Assembly: GCA_041390865.1 (NCBI GenBank)
Contig: JAWKPC010000018.1
Coordinates: forward strand, 1 to 64,000
Source: JAUIIK01 sp041390865
Lineage (GTDB): Bacteria; Chloroflexota; Chloroflexia; Thermomicrobiales; CFX8
Length of the DNA: 64,000 nt
Direction of reading: 5' to 3'
Made by a program: the position numbers and the translations under genes. The notes under the pieces were generated by a model. It saw only the letters and a program-made list of their open reading frames with translations. It searched no databases and was not told the DNA's origin. This document shows positions 16,816 to 24,715 of the stretch, piece after piece (position 1 is the stretch's first letter; the number at the start of each line of letters is the position of its first letter).

Positions 16816-18327
16816 ATGGTCCTCTCCTTCGGCCTGGCGGCCTGGTCGTCGGCGTCGATCTTCGATCGCCTGCCACGGACCGAGGACGAGGTCACGTTCC
16901 TCTTCCAGGCGAAATCGATAGCCGCCGGCGAGGTGATAGCTTCAGCCCCGGAGCATCCGACCTTCTTCTTCATGTCGTTCGTGATCGCCCGGGATGGGAT
17001 GTGGTTCGGGAAGTATCCGCCCGGATTCCCGGCAATCCTGGCGCTCGGTGAGATCATCGGCCAGACCTGGGTGATCAATGCCCTTGCGGCCTCGGTGGCG
17101 GTCGGGCTGCTGGTGCTCGTCGGGCGACGGTTGTATGACCTCCGGACGGCGCTGATCGGCGCGACGTTGATGGCGCTGTCGCCGTTCTTCATTATCCAGT
17201 CCGGAGCGCTGCTGTCGCATGTCGTCGCACTGTGCTGGGTGCTGCTGCTGCTCCTCCTCGTCGATCTCATGCGAAATCGGGATATGCCGTTGGCCGCCCT
17301 CGGCGCCGGCATCGCCGCTGGGATGCTGCTGCTGACCCGGCCGTTGACGGCGGTCGGGATCGCGCTGCCGTTCGTGGTGCTGGCAGTCGCAGACCTTTCG
17401 AGGGGCCGGCCGCTCTGGGGGCGGTACGGGCTGCTTGCCGTCGGCGCGCTGCCGTTCGTCGCCATCCTGCTCGTCTACAACGACACGACGACCGGCCATC
17501 CGCTCCGGAGCGCCTACGAGCTCTGGTGGGAGTATGACCGGATCGGGTTCGGCCCGGAGTATGGAATCAATGGCCACACGTTGTCCGACGCGATGGACAA
17601 TACCCGCTCGAACCTCCGGGATCTGCAGGTCGTGCTCTTCGGCTGGCCCCTGCGGCTCAGCCTGCTGCCGGTGCTGGCGGCCGCCGTCGTTGCCTCGGTG
17701 CGGGTTCGCCGCGACGGTCTCTCGCGGGGATCGTCCGCTGATTTGCTGCTGGCCGGGATGGTCATCGGGTTGATCGGGATCCACATGCTCTACTGGACCC
17801 CCGGCAAGATGTACGGGCCGCGCTACTACTTCGAGATCATCGGGGCGTTGTCGCTGCTGGCCGGCCGGGGGATCGTCTGGATATGGGATGTGGATTCGCG
17901 GGGCTCTTCGCGACTTGAAAGCTCTGGAAGCCTGCTCAGGTACGTCGTTCCGGCGATCATCTTCGGCCTGGTCGGCTACAACCTGCTCGCGACATTGCCA
18001 TCAGAGGCAGACCGGTATCGGGGCTGGAATGGCGTCCAACGGGATGATCTCGAGGCGATTCAGGATGCCGGCCTGGAGAACGCGGTGGTCTTCGCTCCCC
18101 GACCGAACTGGCAGGCCTATGCGCCGCTCTTTCTCGAAAACTCGATCGACCTCGACGGCGACGTGATCTACGCCGTCGATCGCGGCGACGACCGCAACCC
18201 GGTGCTCATGGGCGACTTCCCTGGCCGGAGCTACTACCGCTATCGTGACGGGCAATTGACCAGGCTGGATGGCCCGGGCGCAGGCTCCGGTAGACCCATG
18301 CCGCCGGGAGTTCGGCTCGCGCCATGA
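16816..18327 (+). CDS. PMT/ArnT-like membrane glycosyltransferase
   Basis: About 503 residues with ten or more hydrophobic helices. After the first helix an external loop carries R-T-E-D-E-V-T-F, the acidic pair typical of GT-C lipid-linked sugar transferases (dolichyl-phosphate-mannose mannosyltransferase/ArnT clan). Y-P-P-G-F-P-A and Y-G-P-R-Y-Y-F-E are further family-like loops. It would transfer a sugar from a polyprenyl-phosphate donor to protein or lipid on the outer face of the membrane. The ATG at 16816 lies inside the first helix; the frame stays open upstream for about 20 codons with K-R-R-G-L-L-A-T, so the real start may be a rare codon (ATT/ATA near 16780) or the N-terminus is slightly damaged. 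Confidence 0.75.
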   Translation: MVLSFGLAAWSSASIFDRLPRTEDEVTFLFQAKSIAAGEVIASAPEHPTFFFMSFVIARDGMWFGKYPPGFPAILALGEIIGQTWVINALAASVAVGLLVLVGRRLYDLRTALIGATLMALSPFFIIQSGALLSHVVALCWVLLLLLLVDLMRNRDMPLAALGAGIAAGMLLLTRPLTAVGIALPFVVLAVADLSRGRPLWGRYGLLAVGALPFVAILLVYNDTTTGHPLRSAYELWWEYDRIGFGPEYGINGHTLSDAMDNTRSNLRDLQVVLFGWPLRLSLLPVLAAAVVASVRVRRDGLSRGSSADLLLAGMVIGLIGIHMLYWTPGKMYGPRYYFEIIGALSLLAGRGIVWIWDVDSRGSSRLESSGSLLRYVVPAIIFGLVGYNLLATLPSEADRYRGWNGVQRDDLEAIQDAGLENAVVFAPRPNWQAYAPLFLENSIDLDGDVIYAVDRGDDRNPVLMGDFPGRSYYRYRDGQLTRLDGPGAGSGRPMPPGVRLAP

Positions 18328-18328
18328 T

Positions 18329-18890
18329 CTAGCAGGACGGCGGGGCGTCGACGACGCCGCCAAAGTCGGTCGTCCAGTAGTGGCCGCCATCGACATGGCC
18401 GATGCCGATGGCGTCGAAGTTCGGGTTCAGCATGTTCGCGTTGTGTTCCGGCGAGTTCCGCCACCCGTCGAAAACGGCCTGGGCGCTCGGATAACCGGCG
18501 GCGATGTTCTCGCCCTTGTTGGTGTTGTCGTCATACCCGGCAGCGGCCATCCGGTCCCAGGGCGAATCGCCATTCTGGGACGTGTGCGAGAAGTAGTTGT
18601 TCTGGCTCATGTCCAGGCTGTGATTGTAGGAGGCGATGTTCAGCGACCGCGTCGCCGTGAGCATCCCGAGCCCGTTGTCGGCGCGATAGTCGTTGATCAG
18701 ATCCAGGAATGCCGATTCGCTTCCAGGTATGGTCTGCCTCGTCGGACTGGGCCGGCAGGTCGGTGCGAGCCCAGGTTTCGGAGAACGGACCCGGGGCCGG
18801 TTCGGCGGCCCCGGCCGTGAAGATAGCCGTCAGCACAGTCAAGAATGCGGCCAGCGCCCCCACGACGCGAAGCCAGCTGGAATGGTGCAT
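18329..18890 (-). pseudogene. Secreted CAP/SCP-domain protein, frameshifted
   Basis: The signal peptide and the domain are in different frames. The ATG at 18890 starts a clear signal peptide (V-V-G-A-L-A-A-F-L-T-V-L-T-A-I-F-T-A-G-A-A) and a linker ending P-A-Q-S-D-E-A. The CAP domain continues in another frame from about 18738: T-I-P-G-S-E-S-A-F-L-D-L-I-N-D-Y-R, then S-H-T-S-Q-N-G, G-E-N-I-A-A-G-Y, W-R-N-S-P-E-H-N-A-N-M-L and the end V-D-A-P-P-S-C. One base too many near 18738 separates them. Joined, it is a 185-residue extracellular CAP protein (CRISP/PR-1 clan; often Ca-dependent or lipid-binding). Either a recent pseudogene or an indel error. It overlaps nothing and ends two bases from the convergent glycosyltransferase gene. 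Confidence 0.8.
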
Positions 18891-19027
18891 CAGATCTTCC
18901 CCTTCAGCCTTCCGCTACGAGCGCCCCAACGCCCGGTACAAGCGTGGCTTGCATACGACAAGTAAGCCAATCTACCAATGGTCACGATGGTCCGCGTCGT
19001 GCGATGCGAAAAGGCAGTTGTAGCGAG

Positions 19028-20293
19028 CTAGGTTCGGCTGGAAGTGTCGTCGTCAGGCCCGGCATTCCGGGGAAACATGACGCCGACATTAATCGCAAAG
19101 AACGTCAGGGCCATGAGTCCGGCAACGCCAGCCGCAGCACCGGCAGACCGTTCAATTTGAACCGGAAGATGCAGGTCAGGGATGGCGGGAATCACGCGGA
19201 TAGCGACCGCCAGGTTTCCGAGCAATAACGTGGCCCAGAGATACAGGCCACCTCGTATCGTCCGCCGTCCAAAACCGGGAATCAAGTGGGCTCCCATCCC
19301 GAAGATCAGCATCGTCACAAAGCCCGCCCCCAGCAGATGGCGTTCGACATCTTGCCAGGCAGCTCCCAGGACCTGCACGGCGCCGGCGCACAGGAGCCAT
19401 GCATAGGCGGAGAGTGCGTGCAGGCCGGTGACGTCCCTCCAGAGTCGCATCGGGCGGCGTGGCAGCTCCCGCCTCGGGCCGAAGATCCCCAGGCTCGCGG
19501 CAAAGCTCGCCGTCGACGCCAGGATGAGCAATCTGCCGATTGGCAACTTTCCGTCTCCATCCGTAACGAGACGGAGAACCACGCCGGCTGCGAGCAGGAT
19601 GAGACCGGCCCGAAGCAGCTGAAGCTTCGCAGGTCTCGTGCGAACGTAGAGAGGGAACAGCCGGGCCGACATCGCGACGGATGCCGGGATCAGGAAGCCG
19701 TAGAACATCACCAGGATCAGACCATCAGAACTCGTTCGATCGATGAGTAGCTCGCCGTTGGTCAATCGAAGCAAGCCGAGTACCGGCGTGATTCCTGATA
19801 CGGCGAGGAGACTCAGGAAGCTGATGCCGAAGAACGGGACCAGGGAGCGTATGGCGGGATTGGTCGGGAGGGTTCCACCGGTTGTGATGGCCTTCGCAAG
19901 GGCCGCGACCACGAGAACGGCGCCGATGAATTCGCCGGCGGCACCGATCACCCAGGCGATCTCGGCCACTCGTGCCACAGTCTCCGGTTCGGCTATTGCC
20001 GTCGCAGGCCGCGAGCCGAGTCGAACGACCAGCCCGAACAGGAGAAACCAGAAGCCCCGACGGACCTGCGCGGCGTTCGGCTCCGGTTTGCTCGCCAGTC
20101 GCGGCAAAAAGCGAAGCCCGACGCCGATGACCATGAGCCCGGCCCAGCCGAACAGTTGGGCGTGGCCGTGCGCCCGGGCCGTTGCCGGCCACCAGAGCCC
20201 GGTACCGAAGCCGAGGAGCAAGCTCGCGAACAGGAGGCTCCCGGTCGCGAATCCGGCGGTCAGACCGACCAGAATCGACGAACGCACGAACAC
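19028..20293 (-). CDS. NnrS family haem-copper membrane protein
   Basis: About 421 residues with 12 hydrophobic helices. The N-terminal block A-R-A-H-G-H-A-Q-L-F-G-W-A-G-L-M-V-I-G-V-G is the NnrS hallmark, with histidines that bind haem and copper. F-G-M-G-A-H-L-I-P-G-F-G-R-R is a second conserved block. NnrS proteins protect against nitric oxide and nitrosative stress during denitrification, by a mechanism still unclear. It starts (GTG 20293) 42 bases after the cupin gene and is probably in one transcript with it; the divergent Rrf2 regulator is the likely controller. The ribosome site is weak, so the start could lie a little upstream. Confidence 0.88.
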   Translation of the reverse strand: MFVRSSILVGLTAGFATGSLLFASLLLGFGTGLWWPATARAHGHAQLFGWAGLMVIGVGLRFLPRLASKPEPNAAQVRRGFWFLLFGLVVRLGSRPATAIAEPETVARVAEIAWVIGAAGEFIGAVLVVAALAKAITTGGTLPTNPAIRSLVPFFGISFLSLLAVSGITPVLGLLRLTNGELLIDRTSSDGLILVMFYGFLIPASVAMSARLFPLYVRTRPAKLQLLRAGLILLAAGVVLRLVTDGDGKLPIGRLLILASTASFAASLGIFGPRRELPRRPMRLWRDVTGLHALSAYAWLLCAGAVQVLGAAWQDVERHLLGAGFVTMLIFGMGAHLIPGFGRRTIRGGLYLWATLLLGNLAVAIRVIPAIPDLHLPVQIERSAGAAAGVAGLMALTFFAINVGVMFPRNAGPDDDTSSRT

Positions 20294-20334
20294 CTGCCAG
20301 GTGGTGGATCGATCGGCGGGCGTCAGCTGGATTC

Positions 20335-20721
20335 TCAGCTGCCTCTCCGGCTCCGGCGAGCAGGCGGCTCCGGCCAGAGTTCCTTGCGACGCCGATGGCA
20401 GGTGAGATAGGCGAACCGTGACTCGGCAGCTCGAATACTTCGGGATGCGCCTCGCGGGACGACGACCGCCGTGCCGGGCGTGATCCGAAAAGCGGATGCG
20501 TCGACCGAGATCTCGCCACTGCCTTCGATCCCGACGATCAGCACATCGACTTCGTCATTGCGATGAGCGTCGACCCGTTCGCCCGCGTGCAGAACGATCA
20601 GGTTGACGTTCAGATCCTGGCTACTTGCGTTCCAGGCAACGCGCCGGTCTTCCGCTCGTTTGACCAGCGCGGCGAGATCGGCCGGCTCGACATCACCGCC
20701 CTGTGGCTCCTCCGGTGTCAT
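20335..20721 (-). CDS. Cupin-domain protein upstream of nnrS
   Basis: About 128 residues from ATG 20721 (a TTG at 20760 would add 13 residues). Cupin motifs: H-A-G-E-R-V-D-A-H-R-N-D-E-V-D-V-L-I-V (metal-ligand His and Glu) and T-P-G-T-A-V-V-V-P-R-G-A-S-R-S-I (second motif, the usual His replaced). The tail is Arg-rich. It is a small cytoplasmic protein, perhaps a sensor or a metal-dependent enzyme partner for NnrS. Position, first in the nnrS transcript directly behind the shared operator, ties it to NO stress. The missing second His suggests weakened metal binding. Confidence 0.7.
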   Translation of the reverse strand: MTPEEPQGGDVEPADLAALVKRAEDRRVAWNASSQDLNVNLIVLHAGERVDAHRNDEVDVLIVGIEGSGEISVDASAFRITPGTAVVVPRGASRSIRAAESRFAYLTCHRRRKELWPEPPARRSRRGS

Positions 20722-20765
20722 CTGTTTCGCAATCCTCTCTGTTCCCTGCCCGCGTTCCAATCAAA

Positions 20766-20792
20766 CTATTACTTATTCAGTAATAGTATAAT
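20766..20792 (+). promoter_or_regulatory. Palindromic operator overlapping the Rrf2 promoter
   Basis: Perfect inverted repeat CTATTAC-N7-GTAATAG (20766-20786) directly followed by a consensus -10 box TATAAT (20787-20792) for the plus-strand regulator gene. The AT-rich palindrome lies between divergent genes and would block polymerase if occupied. The likely binder is the adjacent Rrf2 protein; this is inference. Confidence 0.75.
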
Positions 20793-20850
20793 CTCGAACC
20801 GGATGGAATCGTCATATGAATGACGCCATAGATGAGAGAGATGCGGCGAG

Positions 20851-21291
20851 ATGCGCCTTGAACTGAGTAGCGACGGCAGGTACGCGATTCGGGCGCTCGT
20901 GTTCCTCGCCTCCCACCCGGAGCGTGTTTCCGCATCGGTGATATCGGCCGAGACGTCGATTCCCCGCCGCCTGCTCGCCCGGATTCTGGCTAATCTCTCT
21001 CGTGCCGGGCTGGTGGAAAGCAAGCCAGGCCGGGACGGCGGCGCGATGCTTGCCCGGAGGGCCAGCGAAGTCAGTTTGCGGGATGTCGTCGAGGCGGTCG
21101 AGGGGCCTTTTCAGGTGAGCCAGTGCATCATGGAGAGTCGCGCCTGCGATGGCAGCCGTCCATGTGTGATGCATAGCGCCTGGCTCGTCGCACAGCAAGC
21201 GCTGCTCGATGATCTGGCTCGCCATTCACTCGATGATCTCGTGCGTTCAGTCGAAGCGGCAACCGCGATCGAGCTTCTGGAAGCGGAGTAG
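20851..21291 (+). CDS. Rrf2 family iron-sulfur regulator (NsrR/IscR-like)
   Basis: A 146-residue Rrf2 repressor. N-terminal winged helix: M-R-L-E-L-S-S-D-G-R-Y-A-I-R-A-L and I-P-R-R-L-L-A-R-I-L-A-N-L-S-R-A-G-L-V, then wing K-P-G-R-D-G-G-A-M-L-A-R. The cluster-binding loop has three cysteines, Q-C-I-M-E-S-R-A-C-D-G-S-R-P-C (spacing C-x6-C-x5-C), between the IscR (x5, x5) and NsrR (x7-8, x5) patterns. It probably binds a [2Fe-2S] or [4Fe-4S] cluster and senses NO or redox state. It sits divergent from nnrS across a palindrome and 5 bases upstream of a haem-copper-like membrane gene, which supports an NsrR-like role. Confidence 0.88.
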   Translation: MRLELSSDGRYAIRALVFLASHPERVSASVISAETSIPRRLLARILANLSRAGLVESKPGRDGGAMLARRASEVSLRDVVEAVEGPFQVSQCIMESRACDGSRPCVMHSAWLVAQQALLDDLARHSLDDLVRSVEAATAIELLEAE

Positions 21292-21296
21292 CCAGG

Positions 21297-22574
21297 ATGT
21301 ATCTTGCAAGCCCAAAGCGGATCGTAGCCGGCCATCCGGCGTCACGGTATCTGACCCTCGCAATCATGTCGCTTACAATCGCCGGTCTGCTTGCGCCGCG
21401 CGCACTGCCACTCCTGGTCGGAAGTTTCTACGATCGCAGCTTGCTCGCCTTCGTCCATCTCAACACGCTTGGGATCATTGCCGCAGCGATGATCGCCGCG
21501 ACGTTTCAAGTTCTCCCCTGTGCTCTTGGCGTGCCGTTCGACGCGAAACGGACGGCGCCGGCGATGTTCTGGCTCCATGTCAGTGGCCTGGCCGTGTTTC
21601 TGTATGGATTTCATCAGTCCTGGCATCCGGTGCTGGCAACCGGCGGAATGCTCCTGGTCGGCGGGCTGGGTCTCTACCTGGTAGCCGTGGTGCGTGCCCT
21701 CCGGCGAGCGCCACGGCTGGGTGTTACCGGATGGCATGTTGCCGTTTCGCTGCCGGGGCTTTCGGTTGGAATGCTGCTCGGATTCTTGCTTGCCGGTAGC
21801 AAGGGCACCTGGTTTCTCGGTGACGTGACGATGCAGGTGTTGTCCGCTCATGCCGTCCTCATGCTAGGCGGATGGGTGCTGGTCATGGTAAACGGCGTCG
21901 CCCTTCACATGGTGCCGATGCTCTCCGGTACCGGACTCCAGCCCTGGCGTAGAGTGGCGTTCGTTGAGCTTGCCCTCGTTGCAGCCGGTGCCTGGCTGAC
22001 TGCCGGAGCACTCTTGTTCACCGTCGGACGGCCCTGGGTGGCCGCTGGCGCGATCATGATCGTGCTCGGTGAAATCCTGTTCCTGACCCAGATGGTGCGG
22101 ATCTATCTGCCGGGGCTGAGAGTGCAGCTCGGCCCGCGGATGCTCTTCGTTCTGACGCTGAGTCTTGCCGGGCTCTCGGCCTCAGGGCTGGTCGTCGCCG
22201 GACTGCTTCGGGGGGAGCCGCTCGTTTCGCCATACTGGACCGCCGCCGGTTGGCTGGCGATCGGCGGGGTCGCGCTGGCGGCAATCCAGGGGCTCGCGCC
22301 GGTCATCGGCAGCGAAGTCACCGGCCTCCCGTTGAATCCCACGCAAGCCTGGCAGCGAGCGATAGCTTTCGTTGGCTGGCTGGGGTGGACGACGAGTCTG
22401 GTTCTCGCGGTCCGGTCGACGCTTGCCGGTGACGCAGATCTCGCCCGGTTCGCGGGATATGCGGCAACGATCGGTGTCGGCTGCTTCATCGCCAATCTTG
22501 CTGGTTCTATCCTGCGGGACCGCCTGATCATTCGCGCCGACACGTCCCCCGACAATCAGTTCGGTACGGCGTAG
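21297..22574 (+). CDS. Haem-copper-oxidase/NnrS-like multi-helix membrane protein
   Basis: About 425 residues, 12 hydrophobic helices. Conserved-looking His pairs sit in helices: F-V-H-L-N-T-L-G-I-I, G-F-H-Q-S-W-H, S-A-H-A-V-L-M-L-G-G-W and G-V-A-L-H-M-V-P-M-L. The pattern H-L-x-x-L-G followed by H-A-x(n)-H resembles subunit I of haem-copper oxidases and NnrS relatives, but it lacks the full set for a proton-pumping oxidase. It begins 5 bases after the Rrf2 gene and is surely co-transcribed. Together with NnrS it makes a two-protein membrane NO-response set. Exact activity unknown. Confidence 0.75.
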   Translation: MYLASPKRIVAGHPASRYLTLAIMSLTIAGLLAPRALPLLVGSFYDRSLLAFVHLNTLGIIAAAMIAATFQVLPCALGVPFDAKRTAPAMFWLHVSGLAVFLYGFHQSWHPVLATGGMLLVGGLGLYLVAVVRALRRAPRLGVTGWHVAVSLPGLSVGMLLGFLLAGSKGTWFLGDVTMQVLSAHAVLMLGGWVLVMVNGVALHMVPMLSGTGLQPWRRVAFVELALVAAGAWLTAGALLFTVGRPWVAAGAIMIVLGEILFLTQMVRIYLPGLRVQLGPRMLFVLTLSLAGLSASGLVVAGLLRGEPLVSPYWTAAGWLAIGGVALAAIQGLAPVIGSEVTGLPLNPTQAWQRAIAFVGWLGWTTSLVLAVRSTLAGDADLARFAGYAATIGVGCFIANLAGSILRDRLIIRADTSPDNQFGTA

Positions 22575-22639
22575 CAGACGCCAAACGAGCCTGTCAGGTC
22601 AATCGGGAATTCACTCTTCGTTTGATCGATGGGGATTCG

Positions 22640-23749
22640 CTAGGATCCGGCGACGAAAAGCGGTTCGCCAAGCATCTCCCGATTGACGCTGATACCCAGC
22701 CCCGGTCCTGCCGGCGCGGCGCCGACACCTTGCTCGGAGCGCGGTTCGTAGCCGGCAATGTGCTCGTTGGTCCAGTCGTTCATGAAGGAGACGGTGAAGA
22801 GCGTATCCGCCGGCGTGCTGGCAGCCAGGTGGCTCACCGCCGCTGAAACGAGGTCGCCACCCCAGGAGTCCTCGATGGTCAGCCGCAGTCCGAGCCGCCC
22901 GGCCAGGTCACGAATAAACTTTGCTCCGCTCAGGCCACCGAACTTCGAGATCTTCAGGTTGAGCGCTTCCATCCCGCCGTCATGCCAGGCGCGCAAGAGC
23001 GACTGGGTGTCGGTGATAACTTCGTCGAGGATCATCGGCAGGGTCGTGTGCTGCCGCACGTAGATGCACTCCTCCATCGTCGCGCAGGGCTGCTCGTAGT
23101 AGACCCGCTCCAGCGGTTCCAGCAGTCGCCCGGCAATGATGGCGTCCTGCAGGCGGTAGCCGCCGTTAGCGTCGCAGATGAGCTTGTCGCCGGCGTCCGT
23201 CACCCCCGCGACGGCCCGGACCCGCTCGGCGTCCTCGTAGGGATCGGCCCCGATCTTGACCTGGAAGCTGCGGATGCCCTCGACCTTGCGGGCCAGGACA
23301 TACTCCGCCATCTGCTCCGGCGGCCCGAGCGGCACGGCTTTGTAGAGTGGAAAGCTCTCCTGCAAGCGGCCACCCAGCAGGGTCGCAACCGGCTGGCCAG
23401 CGACCTTGCCGAGTATGTCCCAGCAGGCGACGTCGACCGGGCTTTTCGCGTAACGGTGTCCCTTCAAGGTCCGGTCCATCGCCGCATTGACTGCTCCGAC
23501 GTTCGTTGGATCGAGCCCGATCAGCGCCGGCGCAACCAGCTCCAGCGCCGCCCGTGCCCCGCCGGCATGCGACTCAAGATAGAGCGGCCCGAGCGGGCAG
23601 ACCTCTCCCCACCCCTCGACACCCGAATCCGTCACCAGCCGCACCACGGTGCTCGCCAGTGACTCCACCGCCTGCCCGCCGGACATCACATAGGTCCCGA
23701 AGGCATAGGTCAGGTCATAGCTGTATATCTCGATGTGGGTGATCTTCAT
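22640..23749 (-). CDS. Enolase-superfamily dehydratase/racemase (mandelate racemase group)
   Basis: A 369-residue enolase-superfamily enzyme. N-terminal capping domain 1-125, then a beta-barrel with F-Q-V-K-I-G (catalytic Lys), C-D-A-N-G-G-Y (metal Asp), Y-E-Q-P-C (metal Glu), I-L-D-E-V-I (metal Asp/Glu), L-K-I-S-K-F-G-G (second catalytic Lys) and E-D-S-W-G-G-D. The N-terminus (M-K-I-T-H-I-E-I-Y-S-Y-D-L) and V-M-S-G-G resemble enzymes acting on proline derivatives, such as cis-3-hydroxyproline dehydratase and hydroxyproline-betaine epimerase; I rank that as plausible. The nearby proline dehydrogenase fits such a role. Cytoplasmic, Mg-dependent. Confidence 0.85.
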   Translation of the reverse strand: MKITHIEIYSYDLTYAFGTYVMSGGQAVESLASTVVRLVTDSGVEGWGEVCPLGPLYLESHAGGARAALELVAPALIGLDPTNVGAVNAAMDRTLKGHRYAKSPVDVACWDILGKVAGQPVATLLGGRLQESFPLYKAVPLGPPEQMAEYVLARKVEGIRSFQVKIGADPYEDAERVRAVAGVTDAGDKLICDANGGYRLQDAIIAGRLLEPLERVYYEQPCATMEECIYVRQHTTLPMILDEVITDTQSLLRAWHDGGMEALNLKISKFGGLSGAKFIRDLAGRLGLRLTIEDSWGGDLVSAAVSHLAASTPADTLFTVSFMNDWTNEHIAGYEPRSEQGVGAAPAGPGLGISVNREMLGEPLFVAGS

Positions 23750-23769
23750 GGGTGAAGCCCGGAATTCTT

Positions 23770-24123
23770 CTATGGGTTCAATTCGGCATAGATCTGATCG
23801 GTTCGTGCGCCTTCGAATCGATAGGTCGTTCGATCTTTCAAGGTGATCTCCAAGCGTCGCTTACTGTGGCCGAAGAGCCTCGAAATGTCGAATCTGTGCG
23901 GCTTGATGAGACAGGTCAAGACGATCTCGCGTCGTGCGATGAACCGCTTGTGTAACCCCAGCGCGTTAGAAAACCAGAGCACCCGTCCTGTCGTCACAAC
24001 CATCCGGCCAATGTTGGCACCGGGGAGCATGGATTGTTCTAACAACCAGATGTCCTTGGCTTCGAGAACGATCTCCTCATGTGGATCGAACATTGGAAAA
24101 CGGCTACGCAGGGAAGATGGCAT
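23770..24123 (-). CDS. Small PH/GRAM-like domain protein
   Basis: 117 residues, beta-rich, with one C-terminal helix. The strand pattern (E-I-V-L-E-A-K-D-I-W-L-L-E, G-R-M-V-V-T-T-G-R-V-L-W-F-S-N, R-R-L-E-I-T-L-K-D-R-T-T-Y-R-F) looks like a bacterial PH or GRAM-type domain, in which a phrase like V-V-T-T-G-R-V-L-W is usual. Start at ATG 24123 with AGGTG six bases ahead; ATG 24093 is also possible. No membrane segment. It lies between a dehydratase and a decayed antitoxin; function unknown. Confidence 0.6.
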   Translation of the reverse strand: MPSSLRSRFPMFDPHEEIVLEAKDIWLLEQSMLPGANIGRMVVTTGRVLWFSNALGLHKRFIARREIVLTCLIKPHRFDISRLFGHSKRRLEITLKDRTTYRFEGARTDQIYAELNP

Positions 24124-24212
24124 TCAGTTCACCTCGGCCCCTAGCCTGGCGGGACAACGGATCAGCTGCAGGCCGTAACGACACCGTCGAAACAAGCGGG
24201 GCCCGACGAAAA

Positions 24213-24529
24213 CTAGCGAGAGACAGCCACCTCTGAATCCTGCTTCTCAACGAGGACGATCCTCTCATCGTCGAACACGGCTGCAACGCCCAATTGCCCC
24301 CGATGCGTTCGATGTAGTCGCGTAGGGTCGTCAGGTAGAGATCTGACTCTCTGACGATGTGTGCCACAGCTGATTCATCCGCCTCTATTTCTTGTGCTGA
24401 TGGTTGATTTTCACGATAGTCTGCGATGCGTTGCCCCGTGACCATGGCACGTTTCATTTCCCCGACACGCGTTCGGCGGACCGGATCGGACATGACCTGA
24501 TCGTGCAACTTCTTGAACGAATTCGCCAT
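24213..24529 (-). pseudogene. XRE/HigA-type antitoxin remnant
   Basis: From ATG 24529 (GAGAGG seven bases upstream) the frame gives M-A-N-S-F-K-K-L-H-D-Q-V-M-S-D-P, the usual start of antitoxins paired with HigB/RelE toxins. The helix-turn-helix is shortened: the segment corresponding to the Q-x-E-L-A-x-x-L helix is absent, leaving S-A-V-A-H-I-V-R-E-S-D-L-Y-L-T-T-L-R. Near 24285 the frame breaks, and the family's C-terminal V-A-A-V-F-D-D-E-R-I-V-L-V-E-K-Q continues in another frame to a stop at 24213. No toxin gene is present beside it. It is a decayed orphan antitoxin, with two independent lesions. Confidence 0.65.
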
Positions 24530-24636
24530 CCCAAGCCTCTCGCGTGTTAGCAGACAACAACGCCTTAAGTCACGTCTCAGCCTTCGTGGAAGTGACGGTA
24601 TCAGATCCGCTCGGAAAATGGCTCTCTTGTTCGCAT

Positions 24637-24666
24637 GAGATTTCTCCACTTCGGTCGAAATGACAG
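24637..24666. repeat. Dispersed intergenic repeat (GAGATTTCTCCACTTCGGTC type)
   Basis: The sequence around GATTTCTCCACTTCGGTC followed by GAAATGACAG matches a short repeat family I know from intergenic regions of many bacteria; its reverse strand yields the familiar V-I-S-T-E-V-E-K-S translation. It lies between the antitoxin remnant and proline dehydrogenase, and marks a region tolerant of insertion. Confidence 0.5.
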
Positions 24667-24715
24667 CTTGGGTTGGGTGCCGGTGCATCGAAATGGCTGA
24701 GTTGCGCTACATAAA

